Part shown: piece by piece, positions 11,130-23,345 of the stretch
Position numbering within the stretch: position 1 is the stretch's first letter
How the letters are laid out: each line of letters starts with the position of its first letter
Assembly: GCF_026151205.1 (NCBI RefSeq)
Contig: NC_087078.1
Span: 1,567,675 to 1,631,674, forward strand
From: Bolinopsis microptera
Lineage: Eukaryota; Ctenophora; Tentaculata; Lobata; Bolinopsidae
DNA: 64,000 nucleotides
Direction of reading: 5' to 3'
Program-made: the position numbers and the translations under genes
The notes under the pieces: model-generated
The model's input: the letters and a program-made list of their open reading frames with translations, nothing else
Database searches by the model: none
What the model was told of the DNA's origin: nothing

Positions 11130-12450
11130 GTGGTTAAGTAGTCGAAATATGACTGATTTGATAGTGGACATTTTTTTGTACTTCTAACACTCAAACCCTT
11201 ACTACACTGAAGATATGAGTGTTACAGTTAAAATTGTTGGTCATTATTGAACAGAAACGGTTCATTGACACATAGTTGAAGAAAGAAATTAAAAAGGTTA
11301 ATAAATGTGGTCTGTGGAGTGGTTTATATGTGTTTATGTTACAGTGTACGCGTGCGCGCGCGTACTTAACCATCTGTAGGCCAACATATTTAGTTTATGC
11401 TTAATTTCCTTATATATTATGTCACCACTAGAGTGCCCAATACTTTCAGTGAAGGTGTAATGTAAAACGGTTAACCACCAACTGTGGTATATCAAAAAAA
11501 CCCCAAAAGTGTACGCGTGCGCGCGCGCGCGTACTTAACCACCTGGAATGGCACAGCATTGAGATATCACCATAATTCCAAAAGCAGAGTACACCATCCA
11601 GGTGCCCAAAACTTTTGGCTATGGTCCCAATACCATAAAACCTTAGATGAGGCCATAATGTGGTTAAAACATGTTGATTTTGGACCTTCGGTCAACAGAA
11701 GCCTTCACAAATTAACCATTGTTCAGCACAATCTGACCTTTTGGTGCCTTATTTTGTTTTGATATTTGATTATGAGAGATAGCTGAAGGAGAATAAGTGG
11801 TTTTAAAGATAATGCAACAAAATATGTGGCCGTATGGCGGTTAAAACGAACAAAAACACTGATTTTGGTCAATTTTATACCTTAATTAACCATGATGGAC
11901 GCAACACAGGACTCAGCAATCTTTCTGGTCATATAAATGAGCAGGTAGTTATATCTAGATAATGTAGCATGGCCAGCTATAGCTTTACGAAGCTAATATG
12001 TGCTCTAAAAATGGTTAATTAGTGCAAATATAGGATATCTTCGAGACATTTTAACCACCTTAGCTGCACTAATCAACCATACTATTAAATTGCACATTTG
12101 TGATAAAAAATTATCATCCATGCACAAATGAACAACCACCACTATACATCTATAATCGGAGCAATATTTATAGCTCACCGTTCATCTTCAATTTAACCAC
12201 CATTAGGACCACAAAATGCCCCCCATGAGGTTTGAAAACTTTTGTGATAGTTGCACCATGATATGATCTCAATATAATGACTACTCAGTTCATAATATCA
12301 TATCTCAAAATGGTGGTTAACCCTAAAACTGGTATTTTAACCACCATAGTGGCCACATAGATGACCCATTAACCATAATTATACAACATAACCGTACTGT
12401 AGTGTTTTGTGCACCAGAAAAACATCACTCTAACATTGAGATTAACCACA
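11130..12450. repeat. Region dense in TTAACCA / TGGTTAA motifs
   Basis: About 16 to 18 matches to TTAACCA or its reverse complement (some with one mismatch) occur in 1.3 kb, for example near 11138, 11363, 11470, 11533, 11660, 11713, 11838, 11884, 12010, 12050, 12193, 12313, 12337, 12370 and 12442. Many read TTAACCACC. Spacing is irregular, roughly 50-130 bp. It looks like a decayed tandem array or a clustered binding-site region. Confidence 0.6.
11345..11540. repeat. Duplicated alternating CG tract with TTAACCA flank
   Basis: Two copies of GTACGCGTGCGCGCGCG continue into GTACTTAACCA, at about 11346-11370 and 11511-11542. The alternating purine-pyrimidine cores are nearly palindromic (GTACGCG...CGCGTAC) and could form Z-DNA or cruciforms. 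Confidence 0.75.
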
Positions 12451-12627
12451 ATGAGCTGCAACATAATGTTGAAGTCAACATACTCAAATTGTGTGAAAAA
12501 AGTCAATGTCCACCAAGTTTCCCCAGATTTGCTGCTATTGCTGTAAAATTAACGAGAGTGTGCATCTTTGCCTTAGACGGAGGTAAAAATTATTCAAACA
12601 ATATCTTACTATATATAAAGCGAGACG

Positions 12628-12655
<28 letters not shown>
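12628..12655. repeat. (TA)n microsatellite
   Basis: About 13 TA dinucleotides in a row. Confidence 0.9.
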
Positions 12656-12659
<4 letters not shown>

Positions 12660-12909
12660 AGTCAGCCACAACTATCAGTAAAACAACGCCTTGACTTCAA
12701 ATGTCGGTAAAATGTACCTTTACAGTCATCCTCAATAAATGTAATAGATTTGTAGTGTTGTAATTAGTTTAAAACTGATATATATTTATTTATCCGTGCC
12801 ATTTTACTGACACCACGGCATCAACTTTAACGCAACTTTCCGCAAAAACCGTAAAAGATATACAACTGAAACTTTTTTGACTGGGTCAAATGCTTTAATG
12901 GCCTTCAAA

Positions 12910-14490
12910 GGATACAAGGATACAAGGATACAAGGATACAAAAGTGATAATTACTTTATTGAGTACACAATAGTTGTAATTCTGAAATAATTTAAGTTAC
13001 ACAATTCTAATTATTTACAAGTGTGTAGGGATAATTTAGAAATGTTATATAATGCTAGTTTTAGAAAAATAGATAAATCGAGTTTGTATGGTTCAATCTT
13101 ATTTTAAGGTCCTATAGCATTATGCACTTGCCAGTATTTGAGTGGAAATCTGGGCTCTTATAATAGGCTGTATAATTTTCGTTCACAGAGAGAATTGAAT
13201 GGATTGCTCTTGCTGTGGCAGTGAGTGTGGTAGGATCTAGAGTTTTGTTGGAGAGCAAACCGACTAGGTCAGTAATGTTTAGGGGATGGAAATTGAATTT
13301 TTCCCTAACTGAGGAGTAGAGCAAACAGTCAATCAATACGTGACTTTCGTCCTCAATAGGCTTGAGCCCTTTGCTGAGAAAGCAGTAGGTGCACCAACGT
13401 TCTTCTCTTGGTACAAGGGGGGTTTCGTATCTGCCCCTTTCGATGTAGAGGTTGTGGCAGCTGATACGAAACCTTGTCAGACTTTTTCGAACATCAGGTA
13501 TTTTGATAATTCGTAGATATGCCTCTGGTTCGAAATCATGTTTAATTAAGTTATAGAATTCTAGTTTTGGCGAGGAGGCCTTGGCAGCTTTCCAGGTATT
13601 CACGAATTCTTCCCTCATGTTATGACTGATTTGGGTGGAGAGCTTAGATTTTGAGGAAGATGAGGGGGTGAAGTTGTATTTGGTGAGAAGCTTTGAGATG
13701 TTGGTATACCAAGGAAGTCCCAACATGATTTGTTCGTGAAATGCAGCACAGAGTAGTTCGTTTTCAGTGTTTTCAAGGCGACTATAGTAATCTATTGCAA
13801 GTTTGCAGGCTTCAAAGAATAGGGGGTGGCGCCCGCTTTCGCCCCAGCAACCTATATTTGATGCTTTTGAATGTACAGATAAAGACCACTTGATAAACTT
13901 TAGGTGGAATTTTTCATAGTGGTCTTGTGCAATGTATTTCAAGGTATGCTGGGGGTTGGCTTTGTCATCTATTTTTGAAAGGTATCTCATGGTTTTTGAG
14001 TGGGGGCATAAGACTTGACAGCCATAAAGCAGGATTGGTTTTATTAAGGAGTCAAATAGAATATTAAGGGCACGGTGTGAGAGGGCATCCTTAACTATTT
14101 TGCCTTTGAGGCCATAGAGAGCACGGAGAGCCTTGGCCCTCAGCTCAGTATTTGCTGCTGTAAACGATCCATTTCTGTGGAATATTATGCCAAGATAGCA
14201 GTAATTATCGGTGTGCTGGATGGGCTGACCTCCCAATGTGAATGTTTCATAGGACTGCTTTCGTTTGGGAGGGCTGAATATTACAATCTTAGTTTTCTTA
14301 ATATTTACTTCAAGGCCCATGGAGTTACAGAAATCAAATAGAATGTTGATATTGACTTGCAAGGCCTCGGGACTTAGAGCAAGAAGGACAAGATCGTCAG
14401 CCCACAGCAGATGTGATATCAGAACGTCAGCAAGAACTGGATAGTCACCAACAGATTTCAGGAGAGATGAAAAGTCATTAATGTAGAATC
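12910..14490 (-). mobile_element. CR1/L2-like non-LTR retrotransposon, 5'-truncated
   Basis: On the minus strand an open frame runs from about 14488 to 13112 (about 458 residues). It enters within the reverse transcriptase palm: FYINDF, then the catalytic box as WADDLVLLA (normally F/YADD), followed by the thumb (KKTKIVIFSPP, YLGIIFHRNGSFT) and a long C-terminal region with Cys/His residues (WCTYCF, HVLIDCLLYSS). A stop lies just upstream at the truncation point, so the endonuclease and fingers are absent. At the 3' end (12910-12941) are four copies of an 8-bp repeat, GGATACAA on the plus strand; short 3' tandem repeats are characteristic of CR1-group elements. The body of the frame is intact, suggesting a fairly young 5'-truncated insertion. 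Confidence 0.8.
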
Positions 14491-14644
14491 AGTATGAAAA
14501 AATAAAAAATTGACCAAGGAATAATAATTTTAGTGCCCGAAATTTGGACTCCCAAGTGGTGTCAAAAACGCGAATTAAATAGGTAATAATTATTTTAGTC
14601 TCTCGAGTCTTGACACCACTTTAGGGTTAGACGGGTTCCTGCTT

Positions 14645-14700
14645 GTACACATAATATAGCAATGACCCTATATAAAATCTACCCTTTAAGAATTAAAAAA
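14645..14700 (+). repeat. Dispersed repeat copy 2 (retroelement 3' tail)
   Basis: Contains ACACATAATATAGCAATGAC, CCTATATAAAATC and CCCTTTAAGAATT, nearly identical to the copies at about 10423 and 30245. Confidence 0.7.
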
Positions 14701-16160
14701 GTTTCCTAAAAAATCAAAAATTACCCTTGGCCTTGTGGCTCCAAGTAAAGATTAGCAATAATTTTGGTCCATGGTGGAATGGTGGGTCAATATCCTATCC
14801 TTCAAAACATATCAAACCTTACAATGTACAAGTCACATGAAAATGCTGAGATATGTCAAGTCTAATTTGGACAGCTTTTGAGGGGCATGAAACCATGCTT
14901 CTGTGGGGCATGTGACTTTTTCGGTTTAAATTACGTAATACAAGGTTCTGATACCAGAAACAGGTATTATTATTAATGGTTATTAATATGTATGCAGTTT
15001 TTTGTCTGTGTGCTATGATGGTTTTAGAGACGTTCGGAGAGTTGCAAACGACTCGCAATGTGATTGTTGACATCGTTCAGATAAAAAAACCCTACATAGC
15101 TTGGCCATACTTAATATTTGATTAAGAATATATCATAGCTAAACATTCCAAAGAAACAATCATTTGTAATACTTTTAGAAATCATATCTTTCTTAAATCC
15201 TTCTAATTGAATTTTTTAAATAATTTTTTGTAACAAAATGTACTTAGGCTATTGAGCTTTTCACAGATAAATGAGACAGTAGCGTTTCTGGACTTATTAA
15301 TTTCATTCTAAAAATTGATTCTTATATTGTATATTAGTACATTTGACATTGTAAAAGATTTAATTTCGATTCACGAAGTTTCATGAAAGAAGTAACTAGA
15401 ACTACAATGCGCGCAATTTGGGGAGTGTGCTTTCGAGGGAAAAATATAAACTGCACCTTCTTTAAATTGGTCTGTTAATTATTAAACATTTTAAAATTTA
15501 CAGCAGAGGTATAAGACATAACAGTAACTATATTTTTTAAACAATAACATAAATATATTTAACCGCTAACGCGCATTCATTATGATTTGTGCTAACGCAT
15601 ATATAACGTGACGCGTTAATCACAAATAAATACAAGTAAATACTGCAAATACTGCAAGTGTTTACTTGACCATATATTTTTGCGCCGCTGTTTCATGTTT
15701 GATGTTTCACAAGTAAAGAACCGCCGGGAAGCATGCAAGCGCTACTGCAAGCGCAAGAAATCTGGATATATGATAGAGCAACTGCAAGCGCAAGTTAAGG
15801 GCTCTGGTAAAAGCAAAACGCACACGTTGCTTCGTGTTTCACCTAACCATGTGCTTTCGCGCCACTTCGGGCGTGCTTGTTTCACAAGTCAAGAAAAGCA
15901 CCTATCCACGAACCCCGATGGGAAGGTTCGTGCGCGCGTGCGCAGTGTTGACAACAGCGTCTATGTAGCGCATGTAGTCTTGGCACTTCTCCCTCCAGTA
16001 TGCAGTTACCACTTTTCAGGTTTCTATAGTGCATAGTGACAGTGTATACTGTGTACGAGATGACGATACATAGAGGCCGCAGAATTATGAGGACTACCAG
16101 ATCCTGGTGGAACCTAAGCGATCCATGATATCACGACATGCCCTAAGTGTATAGGGGTTA
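14701..16160. other. Non-coding gap with a dispersed repeat fragment
   Basis: No CDS recognised. The segment 15365-15455 shares with 48485-48565 a block around AATGCGCGCAATTTGG and the following GTGTGC, so it is a dispersed repeat. An ORF at 15680-16036 (118 codons, Lys/Arg-rich start) has no recognisable domain and no intron or neighbour support; I leave it uncalled. Confidence 0.4.
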
Positions 16161-16189
16161 ATTAGGTATAAACTACAGTACAGCTGTAC

Positions 16190-16260
16190 TTACACCTACA
16201 TTGTATCACGTGGTGACCCCCACGGTCGCTTCACTATAGTGGGTGTCATCCGAATTGCGA
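16190..16260 (+). repeat. Fragment of the CCCCCACGGTCG repeat family
   Basis: The string TTGTATCACGTGGTGACCCC followed by CACGGTCGCTTCACT matches 47837-47875, where it runs into the GC-rich double-hairpin repeat. Confidence 0.6.
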
Positions 16261-18600
16261 GATTCGCGAGAAATCTCAGGTGCAACTGGACGAGAAGAAC
16301 TCGCGTGCGCGGGGCAGTAGACTCAGTACTAAATTGTTACCGCGTGTACGGGAGAGTCATCTCAGAAGGTTCTAGACTATTTGATTTTGAAGTTACATGT
16401 TAAATTCTTTGATGACGTGATCGTTGACTGAAAGCTAAACCCTTACTTTTTACAATTTTCTAACTAGCAACACTTTCTCCTTCTTATTCTTATTTTAGTA
16501 TGAACACTGAAGTCTCGGTAGATTGATTATTTTTGAAATGTCGATACTTGGATAAGACGAGAAAGCATCTTTCAAATTAAATAAGTTAATCCGGCATTTT
16601 AATCAGAAAAAATATTCCAAATTCAATCAGTAAAGCCAGAATTTTAGTCACGATATTTACGATTTACAAAACTCACCTCATATAACTCAAAATTGTATTA
16701 TTGGTATCCTTATATTAATGTATAACACAACTAAAATTCATCTGCAATATAAATTAACATAGATCAGTGCTTCAAAGAAAAAAGATTGATATCAGACGGT
16801 TTCCGGTTCAGCAGCCAAATCTCTGGACTGGTCTCCGGTACTCGCTTACTACTACTAGTCATTTGTGACAATACATAAAGTGTGGTATGTGTTAGATATT
16901 TATACGAGGGTCTTTGATAAAAAACAGAGGCAAACCGAGGAATTGTCCTCCTGACCAAGGCCGAGGAAAAATCGCTATTCCTCGGTAAAACCGAGGCCGA
17001 GGTCGACCCTTGTATTTACATAGCATACTCTAGAGTCTAGATCTATAAAACGAAGTAAGAGTTACCACGTTACTCTTTTATCTCTCCGTTAAGCCTACAA
17101 CTCCGCTAACTAACAATTGAGTATGAGGTCAATTAATTAATGTCCACAGATGTGGATTATAGAAATTACATTCAAACATAATTGAACAGCATGAGACAAG
17201 CGGAGAACAAACAAACGAATAGATTTCAAGCTCATAACGGATCGTTGCTTGATATTGGAGATTTCAAAACCTTAGTCCGACAGTCTAAGTTCTCTTGTCG
17301 AACTTAAGTGAGTGTCGAACTTGAGTCCAGATAGAGCACTTTGGTTCGAGTTCGACAGAGTCGAATCTTAGGGTTTGTCGAACTACAGTATAAGTGACGA
17401 ACTACAGTGCGTGTCGAACTTGAGTACGTGTACCTAATTTACCATGGTTAAAACATCTTCAAACCGTAAAATGTGCAAAAAAAACTACATTTAAAGGATA
17501 CTCCAACATTGTCTACAGCGGGCAATATCCTTTATTTCATAATCACTCAATTCTTCGGAAGTATTCATAACCAAATTACGATCTTTAACATCGTCCATCA
17601 ATAATTTAAGGAAACTTTTGCCGAAACAACCTATACGCCCTTTTAATTTTGACAGGGCAGCTCAGAAGTAAATGGTTCTTTAAGACAAAACATAGATAAA
17701 TCTAATCCCTTTAAAATATGCGGCTCAGTTACTGGCACGTTCTTACCAAGACAATTTAAATATACCATCTAGCTTATTCATAGAACACATTTCGGAATAC
17801 TTAGTGGTCTTAACATTCACCCTAGGCAGAACATCTGGGTGATCATGACTATTGTTGAGAATTTTTGAATCTGAGAATTGACCATTTTCGTCGGGAATAC
17901 TTAAAATTGTCTTTCTCTGCTGGAGGTTGAGGTTCTGCTGTATGTTGAGGATCTGTTGAGGATGGGGATACTTTTATGAAGTAGGGTCTAGGAAACGAGC
18001 TGCGGAGCAATATCTGTTCATCCAGCTCGGCCTTCTTCTTGTTAAGGTTAATCAAATTGGTCCTCTGACTGTCTTTTTTGGCTCTATCTTTGGATTTCTT
18101 CAGTCTCCTGAAATATATTATGTCACATTAGATTATTCATGATACGTAAAGATTTGTTTAAGCATACCCAAAAGGATTTATTTTATATTAATAGCTCATT
18201 AATATAATCCAGCATTGGATCTATTTGAAAAGTAACTTAAAACAACATGCAGAGCGACCAATATCGACTGAATCAATGCTTGGTAGCACAAACCGGAGGT
18301 TAGAAATGAATACTTGACCACATGGTCACTTGCAACATATATCACATACCTTGGTTTTACATTTCCTTTTCAATAACTAAATCAGAGTGACCTCCAATCT
18401 CCATAGATGATCAAACGCATGGCCCAACATATAATCGACGAGAATTTTCAAATGATTTTCGGCATTTCAATTCTTGCAGCGGTTGCTGAGTTTCTGAAAA
18501 ATAAATCATTATAAAACATTATTGGGATTTAATATTGTCTGAAATATTCGAATTTTCGAATGTTGACGACAGACTTCTCGAATGAATAGTTATAAATATT
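16261..18600. other. Non-coding gap with short degenerate repeats
   Basis: No gene recognised. At 16925-17010 the motif CCGAGG occurs repeatedly on both strands. At 17275-17435 the motif GTCGAACTTRAGT and relatives occur about eight times in direct and inverse orientation. Both look like decayed local satellites. A minus ORF at 17849-18055 is not supported by any domain. Confidence 0.45.
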
Positions 18601-18644
18601 AAACACGTGTGTAACGGGACTTTTGGCCCCCTCTATTATTCCTA

Positions 18645-18880
18645 GTATATCTATAATATTAGAGCTATTCTGGTGTATCTGAACAACATTAGAGCTACTA
18701 AAGTCTGGTGTATCGTAACAATATAAATACTAGTGAAGTATGGTGTATATTAACAATATAAGAACTAGTGACGTCTACGTCTGGTATAACTCCACAATTA
18801 TAATAGTAGAGCTAATAAAGTCTGGTGTATCTGAACAATATTAGAGCTAGTAAAATGTGGTGTATCTGGTGTCTATTATA
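18645..18880. repeat. Degenerate tandem repeat, unit about 45 bp
   Basis: About five to six diverged copies of a unit containing TTAGAGCTA and GTCTGGTGTATCTGAACAAT follow one another. Copies differ by substitutions and small indels, so the array is old. Confidence 0.7.
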
Positions 18881-19227
18881 GAATAGCCATTCTTTATTAG
18901 TTAATATAAATTAATTATGAAACTCTAATACCCTGTGGTTAACGTTTTTCAGTTTCAGCCCTTTCGACTTAGTAATTCCTGATAACTAAAAACTACTTTT
19001 CTCCGTGTTTTAAGCTATTCCAATCATTTTGAGCCTATAAAAAAGTTTTTAAATTTTTGCTCATTAGCTTATTGCTTATTATCCAATTAACTGATTATCT
19101 TACGTAAAATTGTCTTCCTGATTATATGAACACCCTCGATAAATCTGCAACCTTTAACGATGTTCACAACTAAAGTTATTTGACAAACAAGAAAAGCGGT
19201 TAAGTGGCAAAAAGTGGCCTTATATAT

Positions 19228-19990
19228 ATACAGGGTGGCCTTAATAGCTCAATCACTGAGTGCCCAATTGAAATAATTCTTTCTGGTATGACTTACTACC
19301 ACCACTAGTTCGAGGAATTTGTCAAATCGATAAATATTAGAGTTCAATTTTTTCAAATGAAGGTTCATTTTTGCATTAATTTGATATAGTTTTTATATAA
19401 TAGTTTTGATAGTCGAATCGAGCTAAATTTTATTGAATTGTGTTTGGCCATTCGAATTACGTTTGTCCTGAAAAAATTAGAACTGTAACTTCTTAGATGA
19501 CAGAGATATGAAGCATAACGAGTTTATTCATTACGTGTGATCAGGAGATTGGTTTACCTAATCACGTGATTAGGTGACCCCCGTTAACCACCCCGTTAAA
19601 CATTATGGGAATTGTTAAGGGTGCCCAATTAAGGTGTCGTGTCACGGTGTCACATAATCACCCAGTCAATATTGTTAACAAGATACAGAAAATGCTTGAT
19701 AACTTGGTCATTTCTAATCCGTTTTGCCTCATGTTTTCGGATCATATGCAACATTTAATAATCTACCGTCTCTGAAAAAATAGGCGTTCAGCATGTTCAG
19801 AGAAAACAATATAGGTGTTTTAATATTGAATGGGCGTGGTCTAAAATATTCGAATTTTCAAATTTTGACGACGAAATCCTCGAACCAGTAAGTACAGTAT
19901 GCCATCTGCAAAGCAACAGCTCTAAAATATAAAACACAGCGGAGCTATTAAGGCCAACGTATGCCCACTGACTTTTGGCCCACCCTATAT
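19228..19990. mobile_element. MITE-like element with imperfect terminal inverted repeats (candidate)
   Basis: The left edge reads TATACAGGGTGGCCTTAATA then GCTC; the right edge holds GAGCTATTAAGGCC and ends TTTTGGCCCACCCTATATAT. The ends are inverted copies flanked by TA-rich sequence, as in mariner-like MITEs. No transposase is visible. The interior includes the 20-bp palindrome at 19556. Confidence 0.4.
19556..19575. repeat. Perfect 20-bp palindrome with CACGTG core
   Basis: ACCTAATCACGTGATTAGGT is fully self-complementary and centred on an E-box, the longest of the TCACGTGA sites in the window. Confidence 0.9.
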
Positions 19991-20467
19991 ATTAAGACAC
20001 AAATCTTTTGTAAGCTTTGTGTGTCGGCAGATCGATTTTATCAGACGGATCTGTCTGTACAACTCGACAATTCACGCAAATCTCGAAGTTCCGGTGATGC
20101 ACACTCAAATTTTGGCAGAAATGCTGAAGCAAGTGTGGTTTACATAAAACTCTTAGACACATTTTGGTCTATAATTCGGTGTGTCTCTAATATGATATTT
20201 GCCAATTAATTGTGGGCTGTGGCGTGATCAGAGCCGCGCACACGTGCGAATATATCTATCAATGGAAATTAGAATGTACAAATGTGTATGGTGTGTGCGA
20301 AGCAAATTTAGGAGTGTAGCCGCTGTAATCTATAAAAAATATTATAAGCTATGATTCCGTTTTATTACAGGATCTGGCATCTGCCGTAAATATCACTGAT
20401 TTTATCAGTGACACACACTATAAACTATGCAATGTTACCTGTTTCTCTAATAAACTGCTCTAACAAG

Positions 20468-20580
20468 TACACGGCTAGGGACTGCGAGTACTCCTCTAAC
20501 GGAATTAAATAATTAAAGTAGAAAGTGATCGATGGAGCGGTTTTTTAGAAGTACAGGAGAGTAAACAGCATAAAATGTAA
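20468..20580 (+). mobile_element. 5' piece of an LTR-retrotransposon fragment, copy 1
   Basis: GTACACGGCTAGGGACTGCG and the following TCCTCTAACGGAATTAAATA to GATCGATGGAGCGG match 23590-23700. In copy 2 this leads directly into the pol-end segment; here the continuation lies at 21935, so about 1.35 kb of other sequence has been inserted or gained between. Confidence 0.6.
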
Positions 20581-21480
20581 ACAAATGAAAACATATAATG
20601 CTCTTAGTAGTAAATGGCCATTTGTTCTGAGCTGTATGGTTTTTTGACAATCAACTAGCGGGGCAAGGAATGTACTGGCTGGTAGCTTTTGAACACACCA
20701 GAACGCTAGTCTGGTTGATAGGAAGGCATTATAATTTGTGGGTGTAAGAGGGAATATTTGGCATGTACTATTCTAGCAGCTATTAGAATTAGAATTAGAA
20801 TTAGAATCAAATTTACACAGCAATACAATAAGAATAAAAAATAATTTAAGAAGCTTCAATCTGCTGTGCAGGACATTCAAGTCAGTCGAAAACTGTTAGC
20901 AGAACACCCTTCTAGGGACATAAGCTATTTTGTAACAAATGGTCTTTACAATTATTAAGGACGGTAAGTATTTTGGGTGTTAAATCATGGCTAAATGTCT
21001 TAAGTGGGGGCCGGGGGTTTAAATTTAGGGGAGAAAAAAATGAATGTTGGGTTATAATATTAATCATAGATGTCAACCCTGATATAACTATTGTACTAAA
21101 AATTTGATCATAATGCTTAGGGTCTTTATTAGAATTCAAATTGGATACAAAAATAGGATCTCTTTACACTACACTTACTCACTCACACATCACATTCAAC
21201 TGGAATACGCTTAGCTGGCAGAGTAAGTCGATTTGGTCATGAAATTTTGGAGGTCAGGTGGAATCCCTACAGGAGCCTACGAAATTTTAAGGTTAATAAT
21301 ATCAAAATCTGTATTTGTCCAGTCATACACGGCATGACAATGCTGGTTGGCACGGCATGACAATGCTGGTTGGCAAGTGGATTTCAGGCAAGAAATACTA
21401 ACAGAATAATCAAATATTTTTAAGTTAGGGGTTATTATATTCCATATTTTCGTTAACCTCGTGTTATGGTTGTCTGGGGG
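20581..21480. other. Insertion-like non-coding segment
   Basis: No host gene seen. A short (ATTAGA)n tract lies at 20783-20807, followed by a minus-strand ORF at 20912-21139 without recognisable domains. The tract could be the 3' simple-repeat end of a minus-strand non-LTR element, but no reverse transcriptase is seen. Confidence 0.35.
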
Positions 21481-21494
21481 ATCCGCATAATTTG

Positions 21495-21940
21495 ACCGGG
21501 ACCAGGACCGGGATGAAAAATGTGACTTGACCGGGACCGGGACCGGGACTGGGATAGCTCAAAATTGCCAATCTCGGTACCGGGATTCCCAGTACCGGGA
21601 ATTCCGGCCGATTACTGGTTAATTCATGATCATAATTTATTACTCAAACTTGTTTAGCAATTTTAAACATTGTTTTATTTGGCTCAGAGGATGTTTAAAG
21701 ATGAAATTCAAAATGAATGAAAGGAAAAACTTAAAATCACAGTGAATAAAATTATGTAAAAGATCCAGGCCAAAATCCCGGCAAATTTGAGTGATTGACC
21801 GGGACCAAGAATCCTGAATTAACCGGGACCGGGACCGAGATCATAAATCAGCATTTGACCGGGACCGGGATAGCTCATAATTGCCAATCCCGGTACCGGG
21901 ATTCCCGGTACTGGGAATCCCGGTCGATTACTGGGCACAG
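21495..21940 (+). repeat. CCGGGA-rich repeat, two direct copies
   Basis: Two related blocks, about 21495-21620 and 21795-21938, each contain TTGACCGGGACCGGGA, then GATAGCTC, TTGCCAATC, CGGTACCGGGATTCCC, and end at CGATTACTGG. Each block is itself partly palindromic (CGGTACCG core). They flank about 175 bp of AT-rich sequence, so the arrangement could be one element with direct terminal repeats. Confidence 0.65.
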
Positions 21941-22270
21941 ATCAGCTGGATGCTGGAGAACAGAACCATCAAGTGATCAAGAGATACCGGAACCAGAACC
22001 ACGATATGGGTTGAGGAACAGAGCAAGTTTGCGACCTCCAGACTATTACAGTGATAACCATCATCTACAATTAGACGGGTGATTAACAATCACGAGCAAT
22101 ATTTTAGTAATGTCAGATAATCTGGCACGGTTTCAAGACTGGGATTGAGTGTTACCCAGGCCCAACCGAGCACAGTTCACCTATCAATTATTGTTGGCAT
22201 AGTTCTAGCCACGCTGCTAGATTACATCAGTATATGAGTCAGGATGTTTATCAGTAGTATTTGTCTTTAA
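21935..22270 (+). mobile_element. LTR-retrotransposon pol C-terminus fragment, copy 1
   Basis: The reading frame ending at 22082 closes with PEPEPRYGLRNRASLRPP then DYY, the type of Arg/Pro-rich tail found after the integrase domain of Ty3/gypsy-like Pol proteins. The following non-coding 190 bp is also shared with copy 2 at 23755-24060. The upstream part of pol is absent. Confidence 0.55.
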
Positions 22271-22289
22271 ACATCTAATAAAAGGTAAA

Positions 22290-23050
22290 AATGCACACGA
22301 TACAAAATTCAACCAATTCTCCCACGAGTTTGTACGCTGGGTTGACTGTGATGGACTTTCACTTAATCTAAAAAAGACCTGCTATATGCTTTTCGGTGTT
22401 AGAAATACTGACAATACTCCAAATATTCATATTGCAGACACACAATTAGATCGTAAAAGGGAAGCACGGTTTCTTGGCGTTATAATGGATGATAAATTAA
22501 CATGGTCTAAGCATATCGCAGCTGTTAGAAAAAATGATGGAATTATGTCACCTACTGTAGGAATTATATCACCTACCGATTCAAATAAGGCTACAGTTAT
22601 AAATCAAGAGGCTTGCATATAATGAACATATTGACATTTATATCAAAGTTTTGTTCAATCGCATTTAAACTTCTGTTCAATTATATGGGGGTTTGCAGCA
22701 AAAAATCATACTGAATCACTCTTCTCACGACAAAAACAGGGTATCAGGCTGCAATCTGCATCTGCAGTAATGCCAGGTTACATTAATTACTTTTACAAAG
22801 ACGGTCGACTGCCAGAGCACACTAAACAATTTTTCAATGACAATGGTATGCTCACCGTGCACAGTGTTATTGTAAAAAACACACTAATTCTCATGCACCG
22901 AAACAAACACTTCCGTAGCTCAGTCACTCAACAAATCCGTATGACCATCCCAGAAAATGCACCCTCTGCAAACTCAGATCACGTGACTGCAGCTTCCTGG
23001 TTAGCCGAGTGCAACACCACATATTTCAGATTTTCGCTTGTTCTTTAAAG
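22290..23050 (+). pseudogene. Decayed non-LTR reverse transcriptase C-terminal region
   Basis: Translation of about 22320-22520 reads LSLNLKKTCYMLFG then RFLGVIMDDKLTWSKHI, the thumb region found just after the catalytic box in CR1/Jockey-group reverse transcriptases. The frame is interrupted at 22622 and resumes at 22770-23048 with VHSVIVKNTLILMHRNKHF, a C-terminal block of the same kind. The catalytic core is missing, so it is a 5'-truncated, mutated copy. Confidence 0.65.
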
Positions 23051-23285
23051 AACCTTTACTCTCAATTTATGCTGTAAATGCAAATGTAAGCACCCGGCCC
23101 TACCCAAACTTTTTTCCATAAACCTTTTTAAATCGGCTACAAAACGCATGCTCTTGAACCTGCAGAGTGAAAATGACAATGACACGTGGCCCAGTTTCCT
23201 ATTACATAATATTCCAGGACTAAGAAGATAACAACGGGTTTGACAGTTAATGGATATAACGGTCATATTACTGCCCCCCTATTAG

Positions 23286-23345
23286 TTTAGTGAATTAGTT
23301 AATTAGTTAATTAGTTAATTAGTTAATTAGTTAATTAGTTATTAG
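23286..23345. repeat. 8-bp tandem repeat (TTAATTAG)n
   Basis: About six copies of TTAATTAG follow the reverse-transcriptase relic and may be its 3' repeat tail. Confidence 0.8.

Noticed and set aside
15680-16036. 118-codon plus-strand ORF with basic N-terminus
   Set aside because: No domain recognised, lies among dispersed repeats and has no splice or neighbour support.
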